NCBI GenBank assembly: GCA_029776995.1
Contig: JAKOTZ010000246.1
Coordinates: 1-53,159 of the forward strand
Reading direction: 5' to 3'
DNA length: 53,159 bases
DNA from: Candidatus Hydrogenedentota bacterium
Lineage (GTDB): Bacteria; Hydrogenedentota; Hydrogenedentia; Hydrogenedentales; CAITNO01
Shown here: positions 8,401-18,223 of the stretch, in pieces
How positions within the stretch are numbered: the first letter of the stretch is position 1
Layout: each line of letters opens with the position of its first letter
Made by a program: the position numbers and the translations under genes
Notes under the pieces: model-generated
The model's input: only the letters and a program-made list of their open reading frames with translations
Told to the model about the DNA's origin: nothing
The model's database searches: none

Positions 8401-9342
8401 TTACCTCGCCCAGATTACCCGATCCACCAGCGGCTGGTAGTCTGACCAGTCCTGTCCCCGGCTTCGGGTTTCCCGAATGATCCGCAGAAATGCTTCCGTC
8501 TGGGCGTCCAGGTTGTCAATAAAATGGAGGGCCACGGCTTCAGCTGTCCTGGGGGTTACGGGAGAACCGTTCTGCAATTCCCCGTGATGCGACAGCACAC
8601 AGTGCACCAGCCGCAGCCTTAACTCTTCGGGAAAGCCGCTAATACGGGATATTGCGTCTTCCAGCATACGGGCTCCCAGGTGCAGATGCCCCAACAGTTT
8701 TCCTTCATCCGTATAGTCCACCACCAGGTCGTGCGCCATTTCCCTCACTTTACCGATATCATGGAAAAAAATGGCGGCCACCATCAGGTCCCGGTTCAGT
8801 TCCGGAAACAGTTCGCACAGGGTTTCCGCCAGGCAGGTCATCTCCAGGCAATGCCGCAACAGTCCGCCCGCATACTCATGATGCCATTTTTTTCCGGCAG
8901 AGGCGCGGCAGAAAAGTTCCATGAAGTCCGCATCATCCAGAAAAAGCGCCAGAAGGCGTTTCAGTTCGGGATGCTCGACTGAACGCAACTTTTCCAGGTA
9001 CCGGCGCTGGTCTTCGACGATATCCTGGCTGGCTCCCCGCAAATCCGCCAGGTCGTAATCCCCGGGGTTCAGCGCCGCAATGGATTCCACCCGCACCTGA
9101 GGACGCCCCTGATAAATGTGAACGGAGCCCCGAACAGCAACCACGTCCCCCACTTCGAACAGCCTGCTCAGCATTTCCGCGCTGTCCCAGGCCACTGCTC
9201 CAATTTCTCCGGACTTATCCCGAAGCACCAACCCCAGGAATTTTCCGCCATTCTGCCTGGGACGAAGATCCTTGCGCGTCACCAGAAAATAGTCGTTGAC
9301 CCTGTCGCCTTCAATCAGTTCCGCCGCATACTGCCTTTTCAT
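8401..9342 (-). CDS. YhaM-type 3'-5' exoribonuclease (OB-fold plus HD domain)
   Basis: 313 residues, the standard size for the YhaM/CBF1 family. Residues 1-95 form an OB-fold nucleic-acid binding domain (GKFLGLVLRDKSGEIGAVAW). The HD phosphohydrolase domain follows: HHEYAGGLLRH at 154-164, the metal pair HD at 194-195 in FFHDIGK, LGH near 217, LSHHG at 251-255 and the terminal Asp in HFIDNLDAQ. The known family role is metal-dependent 3'-5' trimming of RNA and single-stranded DNA in the cytoplasm. The ATG has an AGGA site 8 bases upstream. It is the last gene of a minus-strand run with the lipoprotein (24-base gap) and the TIM-barrel gene. Confidence 0.87.
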   Translation of the reverse strand: MKRQYAAELIEGDRVNDYFLVTRKDLRPRQNGGKFLGLVLRDKSGEIGAVAWDSAEMLSRLFEVGDVVAVRGSVHIYQGRPQVRVESIAALNPGDYDLADLRGASQDIVEDQRRYLEKLRSVEHPELKRLLALFLDDADFMELFCRASAGKKWHHEYAGGLLRHCLEMTCLAETLCELFPELNRDLMVAAIFFHDIGKVREMAHDLVVDYTDEGKLLGHLHLGARMLEDAISRISGFPEELRLRLVHCVLSHHGELQNGSPVTPRTAEAVALHFIDNLDAQTEAFLRIIRETRSRGQDWSDYQPLVDRVIWAR

Positions 9343-9366
9343 TCGATTAATCCTGCCAGGGTGTAA

Positions 9367-10389
9367 TTATCCCATGCCTTCATTGGTTGCTTTATCCATT
9401 TCTTTGCGCCGCTGCTGACGCTGCTGCTCCCGCAGCTCTTCACGTTTGAGCTCTTCCTCCGTTTTCTCGGGTTCCGGTATTGCTCCGGTCTGGGGATCCG
9501 CCACCGCAAACAGGAACACCCGCTGTTCTAAAACGCCTGTGTCCAGGAGACTGCCCCAGTCAACCGCATACACGCCGGGTGTCAGCGCTTCGCGCGGAAT
9601 AATCACAAAAAGGTTGTTGTCCGGTTCATCCACTGGGCGCAAATCGACCGGCACGCGACTTTCAGGCAGCCAGGCCGGCTGAAGCAAGGACTCATCCTCC
9701 TTTTTCGCGGGGGCTTCTCCGCCACGGGCATTTTTGACTCCGGCGCGTTTGCGCTGGGCCAGCGAATCCGCAGAGGCCGCCATTACGCGCTGAAGACGCC
9801 AGAGACGGGTTTCACCTAAAGGCATGCGCACGCCTACCAGGAAGCTGTTACCGCGCGGGTCCCACACAGAGGGTATTTCACCATGGAGTGGAGATTCCGT
9901 TAAAACCATAGCAGGAAGCACAGACAAACCCGAAGCTGTTCCTGTATCCGGCACAACATAATGCGTGGGACGCGCGCTGTCCAGCGTCCGGTAGCGTCCT
10001 TTTTCAGCAAGATAAACGCCTTCCACGGCTGGGATCGGCCACAGTCGCGGTACTGTGGGTACACGCAACCGGATGGTGTCATGAAATTCGGCGAGGGAGA
10101 GGACGTGCCTTGTGTAGCCGGTTTTGATAAAAGCCAACTGTTCCGGGATGTAACGCGCGCGCAGCGAAAAACGGCCCAAAGGGTCCGACATCCCGGACAG
10201 CACGCCATCCTTTTCCGGGAGGCCCACTACTGCCACGCCGGGCAGCGGCTCTCCCATCCAGTCTTCCACCTGACCAGTGATGACTACCCCCGGATATCCG
10301 GCACACCCCACCAGGCAAGACAGAAGCCCAATCGTTGCCCCTAAAGCAACCCTTGAAGCCAGCACTGTTATCCTGGCTGTTCGTTCCAT
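9367..10389 (-). CDS. Lipoprotein with an N-terminal carboxypeptidase-regulatory-like domain
   Basis: 340 residues. The signal ends in LVGC with Cys29 as the likely lipidated residue. Residues 35-100 (VVITGQVEDWMGEPLPGVAV, then SDPLGRFSLRA) match the CarboxypepD_reg-like beta-sandwich, in which a short domain is often used as a surface or structural module. The rest is not recognised. The last 40 residues (EPEKTEEELKREELREQQRQ and following) are a charged, helical tail of Glu, Lys, Arg and Gln. The gene starts inside the end of the isomerase gene (22-base overlap), which suggests translational coupling. A surface or periplasmic structural role is inferred. Confidence 0.68.
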   Translation of the reverse strand: MERTARITVLASRVALGATIGLLSCLVGCAGYPGVVITGQVEDWMGEPLPGVAVVGLPEKDGVLSGMSDPLGRFSLRARYIPEQLAFIKTGYTRHVLSLAEFHDTIRLRVPTVPRLWPIPAVEGVYLAEKGRYRTLDSARPTHYVVPDTGTASGLSVLPAMVLTESPLHGEIPSVWDPRGNSFLVGVRMPLGETRLWRLQRVMAASADSLAQRKRAGVKNARGGEAPAKKEDESLLQPAWLPESRVPVDLRPVDEPDNNLFVIIPREALTPGVYAVDWGSLLDTGVLEQRVFLFAVADPQTGAIPEPEKTEEELKREELREQQRQQRRKEMDKATNEGMG

Positions 10390-11141
10390 TGCCGCATATA
10401 TCCGGCGCTTACCCGCGCGCTTTCCAGGGAGTCTGTATCCGACTGATCCTGTTCAACCAGGAACCACCGTACACCGGCCTGCTCCGCAGCAGGCAGTATT
10501 TCTTCCCACGGCATCAGCCCGCGGCCGACTTCCGTCAGCCTGGGCATACCGTTATCCGCGGAACGGATGTAGTCCTTAACGTGTATTATGGGGCATCTGC
10601 CTTTAAACCGGTGAAGCATGCCGCACACATCCTCGCCGGCCAGCGCGGCCCAACAGGTATCCAGTTCGATACTGAGATTTTCGGACTCCGTAGCGGAGAG
10701 CAGGCATTCGAAGGGAACCGATCCGTCCGGCAATGGCACAAATTCATGGGAATGGTTGTGGTAGCACAGGCACACCCCCTCTTTCTTCAGCCATGCCCCG
10801 ATTTCGTTTAGCCGGGCGCCCGCGGCAATCCACTGTTCCCTGTCCGGGCACTGTTGCGGACCCAGCCAGGGAATTACAATCCAGGAAACTGAAAATTTCA
10901 CACAGGTGCGTAAAACCTGTTCCCCCTGATGCAACATGGCCTCATAGGGAACATGCATACTGACAGGCTTAAGGCCGGTTCGCTGCAGCGCATGTATGAA
11001 TTCGTCGGGCGTTATGCCATGAAAACCGGCCGTTTCCACATATTCATAGCCGGCGTCCCGAACCGCGCGCAAGGCCGCATTAATGTCTTTATCCAGGTGG
11101 TCCCTGACCGAATACAACTGAAGCCCAAAAGGATATCGCAT
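10368..11141 (-). CDS. Sugar phosphate isomerase/epimerase-like TIM-barrel protein
   Basis: 257 residues of the xylose-isomerase-like (AP endonuclease 2) superfamily. Motifs are FGLQLYSVRDHL at the N-terminus, GYEYVETAGFHG, CYHNHSHEF (metal-site region), SIELDTCWA and IIHVKDY, followed by EVGRGLMPWEEIL. These give the Glu, Asp and His positions that hold a divalent metal. The family covers sugar isomerases, inosose dehydratases and related enzymes, so the substrate cannot be named. AGGAG lies 8 bases before the ATG. It heads the three-gene unit that continues with the lipoprotein and the YhaM-type exonuclease, immediately downstream of the rplQ terminator. Confidence 0.82.
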   Translation of the reverse strand: MRYPFGLQLYSVRDHLDKDINAALRAVRDAGYEYVETAGFHGITPDEFIHALQRTGLKPVSMHVPYEAMLHQGEQVLRTCVKFSVSWIVIPWLGPQQCPDREQWIAAGARLNEIGAWLKKEGVCLCYHNHSHEFVPLPDGSVPFECLLSATESENLSIELDTCWAALAGEDVCGMLHRFKGRCPIIHVKDYIRSADNGMPRLTEVGRGLMPWEEILPAAEQAGVRWFLVEQDQSDTDSLESARVSAGYMRQWNEQPG

Positions 11142-11177
11142 AGGGCTTTCTCCTATGACGTAATCTTAATAGTAAAC

Positions 11178-11205
11178 GGAGCAGCGGGAAAAGTCCCACT
11201 GCTCC
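11178..11205 (-). terminator. Terminator-like hairpin after rplQ
   Basis: A 12-base stem (GGAGCAGCGGGA with TCCCACTGCTCC) has a 4-base loop. Its one imperfect pair becomes a G-U wobble on the minus strand. It lies between the rplQ stop (11228) and the next minus-strand gene (11141). The T tract after it is weak (GTTTACTATT), so it may only partly stop transcription. Confidence 0.55.
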
Positions 11206-11227
11206 TGGATTTTTAAGGGTATTGAAT

Positions 11228-11605
11228 TTATTCTTCGGGTTTGTACTCGCCCAGTCCGACCAATTCGATACGCGCCTGGAGCGAACCGTCCCCCAACCTG
11301 TTGCCGAGACGCAGAATACGGGTGTACCCGCCCGGGCGATCCTGATAAGCCGGTCCGATGGTGGAAAACAGCTTTCTGACCACGTCATCATCCCGCAACA
11401 GCGCGAAAGCGCGCCGACGGTTCGCCAAAGTGTCTTTCCTGGCCATCGTAATAATGGGCTCAGCAAACCGGCGCAGCTCTTTGGCCTTGAAAATACCTGT
11501 CGTGATGGCATCGTGGCGGAACAGGGCCACAGCCAGACTTCTCATGGTGGCTTCCCGGTGGGCCATGTCTCTGCCCAGCCTTCTTCCCGCTTTTCTATGA
11601 CGCAT
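11228..11605 (-). CDS. rplQ: 50S ribosomal protein L17 (bL17)
   Basis: 125 residues with the family start [19 protein letters not shown] and the core TMARKDT and [17 protein letters not shown]17 sits near the exit of the peptide tunnel. It is the last gene of the ribosomal cluster, 23 bases after rpoA, in the same rpoA-rplQ order as in most bacteria. A terminator-like hairpin follows. Confidence 0.97.
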   Translation of the reverse strand: MRHRKAGRRLGRDMAHREATMRSLAVALFRHDAITTGIFKAKELRRFAEPIITMARKDTLANRRRAFALLRDDDVVRKLFSTIGPAYQDRPGGYTRILRLGNRLGDGSLQARIELVGLGEYKPEE

Positions 11606-11628
11606 AAGAAGGATCCTTCCGCTTATTG

Positions 11629-12675
11629 TTATTCATCACCTTTTTCATAGTCGTCGTCATCATCTTCCACGTCGCGGGCCACCGGACCAAGGGACCCCGG
11701 CACGGCGGGAGGAATTCCCGGAACGGTCATGCCCAGTGAAAGATGCAATTCGGCGACTTTTTCTTTGATTTCTTCCAGGCTTTTCCGTCCGAAATTGGGG
11801 AGTTTCAACAGATCGTTTTCCGTAAACTGGACCAGCTGGCCGATCATAGTAACTCCGGCGGCACGAAGGCAGTTCATCGCCCGGGCGCTCAGTTCCATTT
11901 TATTAATGGATTCCAGCAGTTCCGGATTAATGGGCTCTTTCGGGGCCTGGGCACCGCCATCACCCGGCAACGCTTCCTTGACTGTACGGTCACAGAAAAT
12001 GCTGAAGTGGTCCATGAGGATCGCGGCCGCTTTTTTCAGCGCCTCTTCCGGTTCAATGGCACCCGTGGTCCAAATATCGAGGATAAGCCGGTCATAATCA
12101 GTCATCTGTCCGACGCGGGCATCCTCAATGATGAAATTGACCCGGGATACCGGAGAGAAATTAGCATCCAGATAGATGGTGCCCAGCGGGGCATGGGGCT
12201 GCTCAAGCTGTTCGGACAGCACAAACCCGTAGCCACTGTCAACCTTGATTTCCATGGTCACCAAAGCGGTATCGGCGACAGCGGTCATGATCAACTGATC
12301 CGGATTGAACACGTCGATGGGCTGGTTCGCAAACAGATCAGCCGCGGTTACAACGCCCGCTCCTTTTTTCTCGAATTTAAAGATAATCGAGGTCGGCTCG
12401 TTAAGCCTGATTTTACAGGCCTTGATGTTCAGTACAATTTCAGATACATCCTCTTTGACGCCGTCAATAGCCATGAACTCGTGGGGCGCTTCTTCAAACC
12501 GGACAGCCGTGACGGCACTTCCGGGGATGGAGGCCAGCAGCACACGCCGCAATGCGTTACCGACTGTCGTGCCGTATCCCCGTTCAAAAGGCTCAACGAT
12601 AAACCGGGCGTAATGAGGATCCTCTCCGGTTTCCACTTTATAGCCCTGGGGAATAGTAAACTCTCGATTGATCAT
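11629..12675 (-). CDS. rpoA: RNA polymerase alpha subunit
   Basis: 348 residues, slightly longer than the usual 330. The N-terminal assembly domain holds [20 protein letters not shown], and the C-terminal domain (about 255-320) holds [14 protein letters not shown] and [16 protein letters not shown], the DNA- and activator-binding alpha-CTD. The protein ends with a Pro-rich segment and an acidic run ([13 protein letters not shown]) not found in E. coli. An 80-base gap separates it from rpsK; rpsD, which often sits there, is absent. Confidence 0.98.
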   Translation of the reverse strand: MINREFTIPQGYKVETGEDPHYARFIVEPFERGYGTTVGNALRRVLLASIPGSAVTAVRFEEAPHEFMAIDGVKEDVSEIVLNIKACKIRLNEPTSIIFKFEKKGAGVVTAADLFANQPIDVFNPDQLIMTAVADTALVTMEIKVDSGYGFVLSEQLEQPHAPLGTIYLDANFSPVSRVNFIIEDARVGQMTDYDRLILDIWTTGAIEPEEALKKAAAILMDHFSIFCDRTVKEALPGDGGAQAPKEPINPELLESINKMELSARAMNCLRAAGVTMIGQLVQFTENDLLKLPNFGRKSLEEIKEKVAELHLSLGMTVPGIPPAVPGSLGPVARDVEDDDDDYEKGDE

Positions 12676-12755
12676 GGTTGCATCAGCCTTTCCTGTCTAT
12701 CGACCGCCTGATTCGCCCGCGCGACGTCACATTCGCCCGCAGGAGCGCAGCCATG

Positions 12756-13157
12756 TTACACGCGCCGCCGCTTCCTGGGCCGGCAGCCATTATGCGGAAT
12801 CGGCGTAACATCCCGGATCAGCGTGACCGTCAGTCCCGAGGCCTGTATAGCCCGGATTGACGATTCACGCCCGGCGCCGGGGCCGCTTACATAGGCGCGC
12901 ACCTCGCGCAATCCCATGTCCCGCGCCTTGCTGGCGGCCTGTTCCGCGGCCACCTGGGCGGCAAACGCCGTACTTTTACGGGACCCGGAGAACCCCACCT
13001 GACCGGCACTGGACCAGGAAATCACGTTACCCTGCATATCGGTAATACTGATGATGGTGTTGTTGAAAGTGGCCTGAATATGCGCAATACCAGACGTCAC
13101 ATTCAAGGTCACCTTGCGCCGTTTACTTTTTCCGCCGCGACTGTCTTTTGCTGCCAC
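12756..13157 (-). CDS. rpsK: 30S ribosomal protein S11 (uS11)
   Basis: 133 residues, with [18 protein letters not shown], the [17 protein letters not shown] core and the C-terminal signature [17 protein letters not shown]11 lies on the 30S platform near the mRNA exit site. It follows rpsM by 50 bases and has the normal alpha-operon position. Confidence 0.98.
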   Translation of the reverse strand: MAAKDSRGGKSKRRKVTLNVTSGIAHIQATFNNTIISITDMQGNVISWSSAGQVGFSGSRKSTAFAAQVAAEQAASKARDMGLREVRAYVSGPGAGRESSIRAIQASGLTVTLIRDVTPIPHNGCRPRKRRRV

Positions 13158-13207
13158 TGTATCGTCTCCCTAATCTGGCTTAACACACGAAATCCATATG
13201 CGAATAA

Positions 13208-13576
13208 TCACTTCTTCTTCTTGACCGCAATCCGACGGGGACCTTTGCGGGTCCGCGCATTGGTGTGGGTGCGCTGTCCCTGCACCGGCAATCCCTTCTT
13301 GTGACGCAATCCGCGGTAGCAGTTGATGTCCATCAGCCGCTTGATGCTGGCGCTCACCTCACGCCGCAGGTCACCTTCAACCTTGTATTCATTCTGAATG
13401 TCCGCCGCAATACGCGCGACCTGATCATCCGTAAGATCGCGTACCCGGGTATCCGGGTTAATACCCGTCCGTTCCAAAATTTGCCGGGCCCGGGTAGGAC
13501 CAATGCCATAGATAGCCTGAAGCCCTGCCTCCACCCGCTTTTCCCGCGGCAGATCGACGCCAATAATACGGGCCAT
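13208..13576 (-). CDS. rpsM: 30S ribosomal protein S13 (uS13)
   Basis: 122 residues starting [19 protein letters not shown], with [12 protein letters not shown], the [20 protein letters not shown] signature and a basic lysine tail. S13 forms bridges from the 30S head to the 50S subunit and contacts P-site tRNA. rpmJ, which usually precedes it, is not in the 41 bases between infA and rpsM. Confidence 0.98.
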   Translation of the reverse strand: MARIIGVDLPREKRVEAGLQAIYGIGPTRARQILERTGINPDTRVRDLTDDQVARIAADIQNEYKVEGDLRREVSASIKRLMDINCYRGLRHKKGLPVQGQRTHTNARTRKGPRRIAVKKKK

Positions 13577-13617
13577 GAACCAACTCTCCTTTTTTCGCCA
13601 CCGTGCCTCGGAGCACG

Positions 13618-13833
13618 CTATTTCTGTCTGTAAATGATCCGTCCCCGGGTGAGGTCATACGGGGACATTTCGACTTTAACCACATCGCCGAGCAGAATAC
13701 GGATATAATTCATCCGCATTTTTCCGGATATATGCGCCAAAACTTTGTGACCGTTCTTTAACTGCACCCGAAACATTGCATTCGGGAGGGTTTCCACAAC
13801 GGTCCCTTCTATTTCAATCGCGCCTTCTTTCAT
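13618..13833 (-). CDS. infA: Translation initiation factor IF-1
   Basis: 71 residues, the exact family size. It is an S1-like OB fold with [34 protein letters not shown] and [14 protein letters not shown]-1 binds the ribosomal A site during initiation. It is 27 bases after map, a common spc/alpha border arrangement. Confidence 0.98.
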   Translation of the reverse strand: MKEGAIEIEGTVVETLPNAMFRVQLKNGHKVLAHISGKMRMNYIRILLGDVVKVEMSPYDLTRGRIIYRQK

Positions 13834-13860
13834 TCGCTCCTGCTTTTTAAGACCTGACGG

Positions 13861-14646
13861 TTACACTCCGGTATCGGACAGGACTCCCCACTTCAGGGTC
13901 CTGCCCTGGGACAGGATTTCGCCGCCATAACTGCGGACGATAATGCTGTGCTCGAAATGAGCACTCGGTTTTCCGTCCGCGGTCACCACCGTCCAGCCAT
14001 CTTTCAATACGCGTACCTTATGGGTACCCATATTTACCATTGGCTCAATCGCCAAGGCCATGCCTTCGCGAAGTTCCGGCCCATTGCGACCACAATCAAA
14101 GTTATACACCTGCGGCTTTTCATGCATGGAGGTTCCAATGCCGTGCCCCACAAAATCACGCACGACACCATACCCGGCCGCACGACATTCGGTCTCCACC
14201 GCCACGCCGATATCCCGCAAGTGATTTCCAGAGCGGGCGGCCATCACCGCCTTCGCCAGAGCCCGGTCCGTCACTTCAAGCAGCCGGCGTTTTTCCTGGC
14301 TGATGGCGCCGCATGGCACCGTCACCGCGGCATCTCCGTAATATCCTTCCCAGACTGTGCCGACATCCAGCGATACAATCTGGCCTTCCTCAAGACGCCG
14401 CGGACCCGGTATACCATGGACCACTTCATCATCAATGGATACGCAGATACTGGCCGGAAAACCGCGGTATCCCTTAAAAGCCGGACGCGCGCCCCGCTCC
14501 CGAATCAGGGTTTCCGCCGCCCGGTCCAGCTCCGCCGTGGTAACTCCCGGCGCCACCATGCCCGCCAGCATTTCGAGCACGTCTGCCACGATACGGTTGG
14601 CCTGGCGCATCAGATCAATTTCCTGTTCCGTCCGTATGGCAATCAT
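13861..14646 (-). CDS. map: Methionine aminopeptidase type I
   Basis: 261 residues. It removes N-terminal methionine from new proteins in the cytoplasm using two metal ions. The metal and catalytic motifs are visible: the His in VVHGIPG, the first Asp in SLDVGTVWEGYYGDAAVTV, GHGIGTSMHE with its His, the Glu in AIEPMVNMG and the last Glu in HFEHSI. There is no N-terminal zinc-binding extension, as in E. coli Map. It lies between secY (133-base gap) and infA, the normal place. The gap holds no recognisable gene. Confidence 0.97.
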   Translation of the reverse strand: MIAIRTEQEIDLMRQANRIVADVLEMLAGMVAPGVTTAELDRAAETLIRERGARPAFKGYRGFPASICVSIDDEVVHGIPGPRRLEEGQIVSLDVGTVWEGYYGDAAVTVPCGAISQEKRRLLEVTDRALAKAVMAARSGNHLRDIGVAVETECRAAGYGVVRDFVGHGIGTSMHEKPQVYNFDCGRNGPELREGMALAIEPMVNMGTHKVRVLKDGWTVVTADGKPSAHFEHSIIVRSYGGEILSQGRTLKWGVLSDTGV

Positions 14647-14779
14647 TCTGACGCGCGCCCCGGCCCCGTTTTCTGACAGTTCATGCCCTGAAAAATGGTA
14701 TTCAATTTTACTCTATCCCGCATATCCGCTTCCACTCGTCTTTCTGGGCTGTGTCGCGGAGTACGCAAGAAATTTAACA

Positions 14780-16108
14780 TTACAGCCGACGCGAGCGGAC
14801 TTTGCCGCGTCCACTGGTAAATCCATCGTAATGCCGCATAACCAGATGTTGTTCAATCTGCTTAATCGTGTCCAGAGCCACGCCTACCAAGATAAGCAGT
14901 GTCGTGCCCCCGAAGAAGTGCACCAGGTTGGCATCCGGAATCTGAAAGACCGTAAAAATAACTTTTGGGATCAGTGCAACTCCCGCCAGGAAAATGGCGC
15001 CTACCGTGGTAACCCGCAGCATGACAGTGTTCAGATAGTCCGCAGTGGCTTTACCGGGCCGTACGCCTACCACCACGCCGCCGTATTTTTTCAGGTTATC
15101 CGCCATTTCCACGGGATTGAAAATAATGGCTGTGTAGAAAAAGGTAAAGAAGATAATCAGCGCGGCGTAAATGATGCTGTATGGCCACCCGAACGGATAA
15201 AAGATAACGTTAATCGCATTTTCGAGCCAGGGAATTGTCACATACTGGGCCATACTCCCCGGAAGCATAAGAAGCGAACTGGCAAAAATGATGGGGATCA
15301 CGCCGGCCTGATTGACCCGCAACGGGAGGTACGTGCGGGTTCCTCCGGCCATCCCGCGTCCCTTGATCTGCCGGGGATACTGCACCGGGATCCGGCGCTG
15401 GGCGGTGGTTACCACGATGGCGCCCGCTACGACCGCCACCATCAGGAACACCAGGGCGACCGCCTGCAAGGGCTGGATCTGGTCATTACCGAGCATACGG
15501 AACATGTTAATCACCGCGCTGGGCATGTCCGCGACAATACCCACAAAAATCAGCAGCGATATTCCGTTTCCAACCCCATTTTCACTGATCTGCTCCCCCA
15601 TCCACATCAGAAAAGCGGTCCCGGTCGTCAGGGTAACCACGGAGACGAAAATAAACATCAGACCGGGATGAGGTACGATCTCTTTTCCCATCCCCTGCAG
15701 GAACATGGCGATACCCACCGACTGGAACATGCACAGCACGATCGTTCCGTAGCGGGTATAATCATTGATTTTTTTCTGCCCTTCCTGGCCGGATTTCTGC
15801 AACTGTTCCAGCGCAGGAATCACGGGGATCAGAAGCGAAAGAATAATAGACGCAGTAATGTAGGGGAGGATGCCCAGCGCGAAGACAGTCGCGCGGCTGA
15901 AAGCGCCGCCGGTGAACATGTCGTAGAAGCCGAGCAGCCCGGCGCCGCTCTGTCCCAGTTTTTCCACCAGGGCAGCGCCATCCACGCCTGGCATCGGCAC
16001 GAAGGATCCGAGCCGGAACAGGACCAGCATAACCAAGGTAAAGATGATCCGGTTCTTCAGCTCCGGAATCTTGAACGCGTTTCTGAAGGCTTCCAACGGT
16101 TCAGCCAC
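14780..16108 (-). CDS. secY: Preprotein translocase subunit SecY
   Basis: 442 residues with about ten membrane helices, the usual length. It forms the protein-conducting channel of the SecYEG complex in the inner membrane. The N-terminus FRNAFKIPELKNRIIFTL, the plug-proximal segment PMPGVDGAAL, then GILPYITASIILSLL and the C-terminal LVMRHYDGFTSGRGKVRSRR are typical. It is placed after rplO (42 bases) as in most spc operons. Confidence 0.98.
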   Translation of the reverse strand: MAEPLEAFRNAFKIPELKNRIIFTLVMLVLFRLGSFVPMPGVDGAALVEKLGQSGAGLLGFYDMFTGGAFSRATVFALGILPYITASIILSLLIPVIPALEQLQKSGQEGQKKINDYTRYGTIVLCMFQSVGIAMFLQGMGKEIVPHPGLMFIFVSVVTLTTGTAFLMWMGEQISENGVGNGISLLIFVGIVADMPSAVINMFRMLGNDQIQPLQAVALVFLMVAVVAGAIVVTTAQRRIPVQYPRQIKGRGMAGGTRTYLPLRVNQAGVIPIIFASSLLMLPGSMAQYVTIPWLENAINVIFYPFGWPYSIIYAALIIFFTFFYTAIIFNPVEMADNLKKYGGVVVGVRPGKATADYLNTVMLRVTTVGAIFLAGVALIPKVIFTVFQIPDANLVHFFGGTTLLILVGVALDTIKQIEQHLVMRHYDGFTSGRGKVRSRRL

Positions 16109-16150
16109 CGTAAGGCTCCTTATGTTGTTTTGCGCTCCTCACCCGGTCCG

Positions 16151-16615
16151 TCACTCCGCGGCAACAGGCGCGGGAATAATTTCCAGCTTGCCTCCGGCCG
16201 CCTCCACTTTCCGTCGGGCACTTTCGCTGGCCGCTTCGACCCGAATTGAGAAACGTTTGGCAAGTTCTCCACGTCCCAGCAGTTTCACGCCGCCGGCAAG
16301 TTTTTTGACGATACCCAGCTCCTGAAGCATGGAAGACGTAATTTCCGCCCCATCCTCGAACCGGTCCGCCAACACATCAATATTCACCTCAGCATAGGGA
16401 TGCCGTTTTTCATGACCAAACCCCCGCTTGGGAAGACGGCGGTTCAGGGGCATCTGACCGCCTTCAAAGGCGGCTTTGCGCTTGTAACCGGAACGGGACT
16501 GCTGCCCTTTATTTCCGCGCCCGGCTGTTTTACCGTGGCCGGAGCCCGCGCCCCGCCCCACGCGTTTGCGCTTATGTTTGGCGCCATCGGCAGGCTTTAG
16601 GGTATGGAGTTCCAT
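16151..16615 (-). CDS. rplO: 50S ribosomal protein L15 (uL15)
   Basis: 154 residues. The N-terminal basic arm KRKRVGRGAGSGHGKTAGRG reaches into 23S rRNA, and GGQMPLNRRLPKRGF is the family signature. rpmD (L30), normally between rpsE and rplO, is missing: the gap is only 54 bases and holds no such frame. Confidence 0.98.
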   Translation of the reverse strand: MELHTLKPADGAKHKRKRVGRGAGSGHGKTAGRGNKGQQSRSGYKRKAAFEGGQMPLNRRLPKRGFGHEKRHPYAEVNIDVLADRFEDGAEITSSMLQELGIVKKLAGGVKLLGRGELAKRFSIRVEAASESARRKVEAAGGKLEIIPAPVAAE

Positions 16616-16669
16616 GGAAAATCCTCTCTATCCACGCGGCTCAATCCGCGATTCACCTGTTTTCTTGTT

Positions 16670-17227
16670 TCAGCAGCGCACTTCCCGCAGTTCCAGTCCC
16701 CGCTGCTCCGCAAGTTCCTCGGCCGTGCGCAGCTGGCGCAGGCCGTCCAACGTGGCCCAAACCACATTGGTGGCACTGTTGGAGCCCAGGGACTTGGTCA
16801 GCACGTTTTCATAGCCTGCGGCTTCCATAACGGCGCGGACAGCACCGCCGGCAACAATACCCGTACCGGGCGCCGCAGGCTTAAGCAGCACACGGGCCGC
16901 ATCCTGCCGTCCCACAACCTCATGCGGAACAGTAGTATTCACGATCGGAACAGAGAACATATTTCGGCGCGCCCGTTCACTGGCCTTGCGAATGGCGTCA
17001 GGGACCTTGCTGGCCTTTCCGGTAGCCGCGCCGACCCGGCCTTTTCCGTCCCCCACCACCACAATAGCGCTGAAATTGAAGCGCCGACCGCCTTTTACCA
17101 CCTTGGCCACGCGGTAGATTTTAACCACCTGCTCAATGTAATTGGTCTGATCCGCCGTCTCGGAATACCGCGCATCCGCGTGTTCGCTGTGCCGCACACC
17201 AGTGTTTTCAGTACTCAAGGATTGCAC
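16670..17227 (-). CDS. rpsE: 30S ribosomal protein S5 (uS5)
   Basis: 185 residues. The core [19 protein letters not shown], then [15 protein letters not shown] and the C-terminal [18 protein letters not shown] match S5. S5 shapes the mRNA entry channel and affects decoding accuracy. The N-terminus carries some 30 extra residues before the conserved region, rich in polar residues. Confidence 0.98.
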   Translation of the reverse strand: MQSLSTENTGVRHSEHADARYSETADQTNYIEQVVKIYRVAKVVKGGRRFNFSAIVVVGDGKGRVGAATGKASKVPDAIRKASERARRNMFSVPIVNTTVPHEVVGRQDAARVLLKPAAPGTGIVAGGAVRAVMEAAGYENVLTKSLGSNSATNVVWATLDGLRQLRTAEELAEQRGLELREVRC

Positions 17228-17257
17228 TCCTCATATCGCCACGTTTCGGCTATTTGC

Positions 17258-17611
17258 TCAGAATTCAAGTCCCGCCTCCCGGGCCGCGTCCGCAAGCGCT
17301 TTGATCCGCCCGTGATATTTACGTCCGCCGCGGTCAAAACAGATTTTCCGGATATCCCGGCTCAGGGCGATCTCACCCAGCGCGCGTCCGACCTGCCGGG
17401 CTGCCTCAACGTTACCGCCGGCGATTTTCAGCCCCACCGAGGAAGCTGCCGCCAGGGTAACGCCCTGCTCATCATCGATAATCTGGGCATAGATATGTTT
17501 CAGCGTTCGGGTAACCCGCAGACGCGGACGTTCCGCGGTGCCGGAAACGCGTTTGCGGATGCGGCGGATGCGCCGCTCACGCCGGATTTTAATCTGCTCA
17601 CTTTTGGACAT
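17258..17611 (-). CDS. rplR: 50S ribosomal protein L18 (uL18)
   Basis: 117 residues, the normal size. [37 protein letters not shown] and the C-terminal [20 protein letters not shown] identify L18, which binds 5S rRNA in the central protuberance. It lies 21 bases after rplF and 30 before rpsE. Confidence 0.98.
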   Translation of the reverse strand: MSKSEQIKIRRERRIRRIRKRVSGTAERPRLRVTRTLKHIYAQIIDDEQGVTLAAASSVGLKIAGGNVEAARQVGRALGEIALSRDIRKICFDRGGRKYHGRIKALADAAREAGLEF

Positions 17612-17632
17612 GCCGTTTATCTCCCGGACGCA

Positions 17633-18169
17633 TTAAGCGCCTTTCTTACTTTCCTTGCGAACCACGAACTCACCCTCATACCGGAAGCCTTTGCCCTTGT
17701 AAGGTTCAACAGGGCGGATTTTCCGGATCTGGGCGGCGACTTCTCCGACCAGCTGTTTATCGATCCCCTGCACGTGAATCGTCTGCGTCCCTTCCACCGC
17801 GAAGGTAATACCCTCTGGAGGGTCGAACACAACCGGATGGCTGTAGCCTACCAGGATATTGAGTGATTTCCCCTGAAGGGACACGCGGTAGCCGGTGCCT
17901 TCGAGCAGAAGAGTTTTCTTGAACCCATTGGTCACTCCCTGGACCATGTTGTTGATCAGGGCCCTGGTAAGGCCGTGGAGCGCCCGATATTCCGGGCGGT
18001 CGCTGGAACGGCTGACCCTGATCTCCCCGTCCGCAATTTCAATCGTTACAGCCGGCGAAAAATCAGCTTCAAGCGTGCCTTTCGGACCGGTAACCTTCAG
18101 GTGTGAACCGGTCAATTCACATTTCACACCGCCGGGCACCGGAACCGGCAATTTTCCAACTCGAGACAC
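17633..18169 (-). CDS. rplF: 50S ribosomal protein L6 (uL6)
   Basis: 178 residues. MSRVGKLPVPVPGGVKCEL, the LEGTGYRVSLQGKSLNILVG repeat region and KPYKGKGFRYEG-like PYKGKGFRYEGEFVVRKE at the C-terminus identify L6. It lies near the factor-binding site of the 50S subunit. The neighbours rpsH and rplR are in standard spc order. Confidence 0.98.
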   Translation of the reverse strand: MSRVGKLPVPVPGGVKCELTGSHLKVTGPKGTLEADFSPAVTIEIADGEIRVSRSSDRPEYRALHGLTRALINNMVQGVTNGFKKTLLLEGTGYRVSLQGKSLNILVGYSHPVVFDPPEGITFAVEGTQTIHVQGIDKQLVGEVAAQIRKIRPVEPYKGKGFRYEGEFVVRKESKKGA

Positions 18170-18223
18170 GGCTTCAGTTCCTTTCCTTCGCTGATCCCCG
18201 CGCGCGTCGGCGGGGAATACCTG

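Noticed and set aside
14647-14779. Search for rpmJ in the secY-map gap
   Set aside because: The Cys-rich pattern of L36 is absent in all frames that I read in this gap.
14357-16249. 630-codon open frame on the plus strand opposite secY and map
   Set aside because: secY and map are certain; the plus frame is an antisense shadow with no motif and no ribosome site in a good place.
16616-16669. Search for rpmD between rpsE and rplO
   Set aside because: The 54-base gap is too short for L30 (about 60 codons); no match is present.
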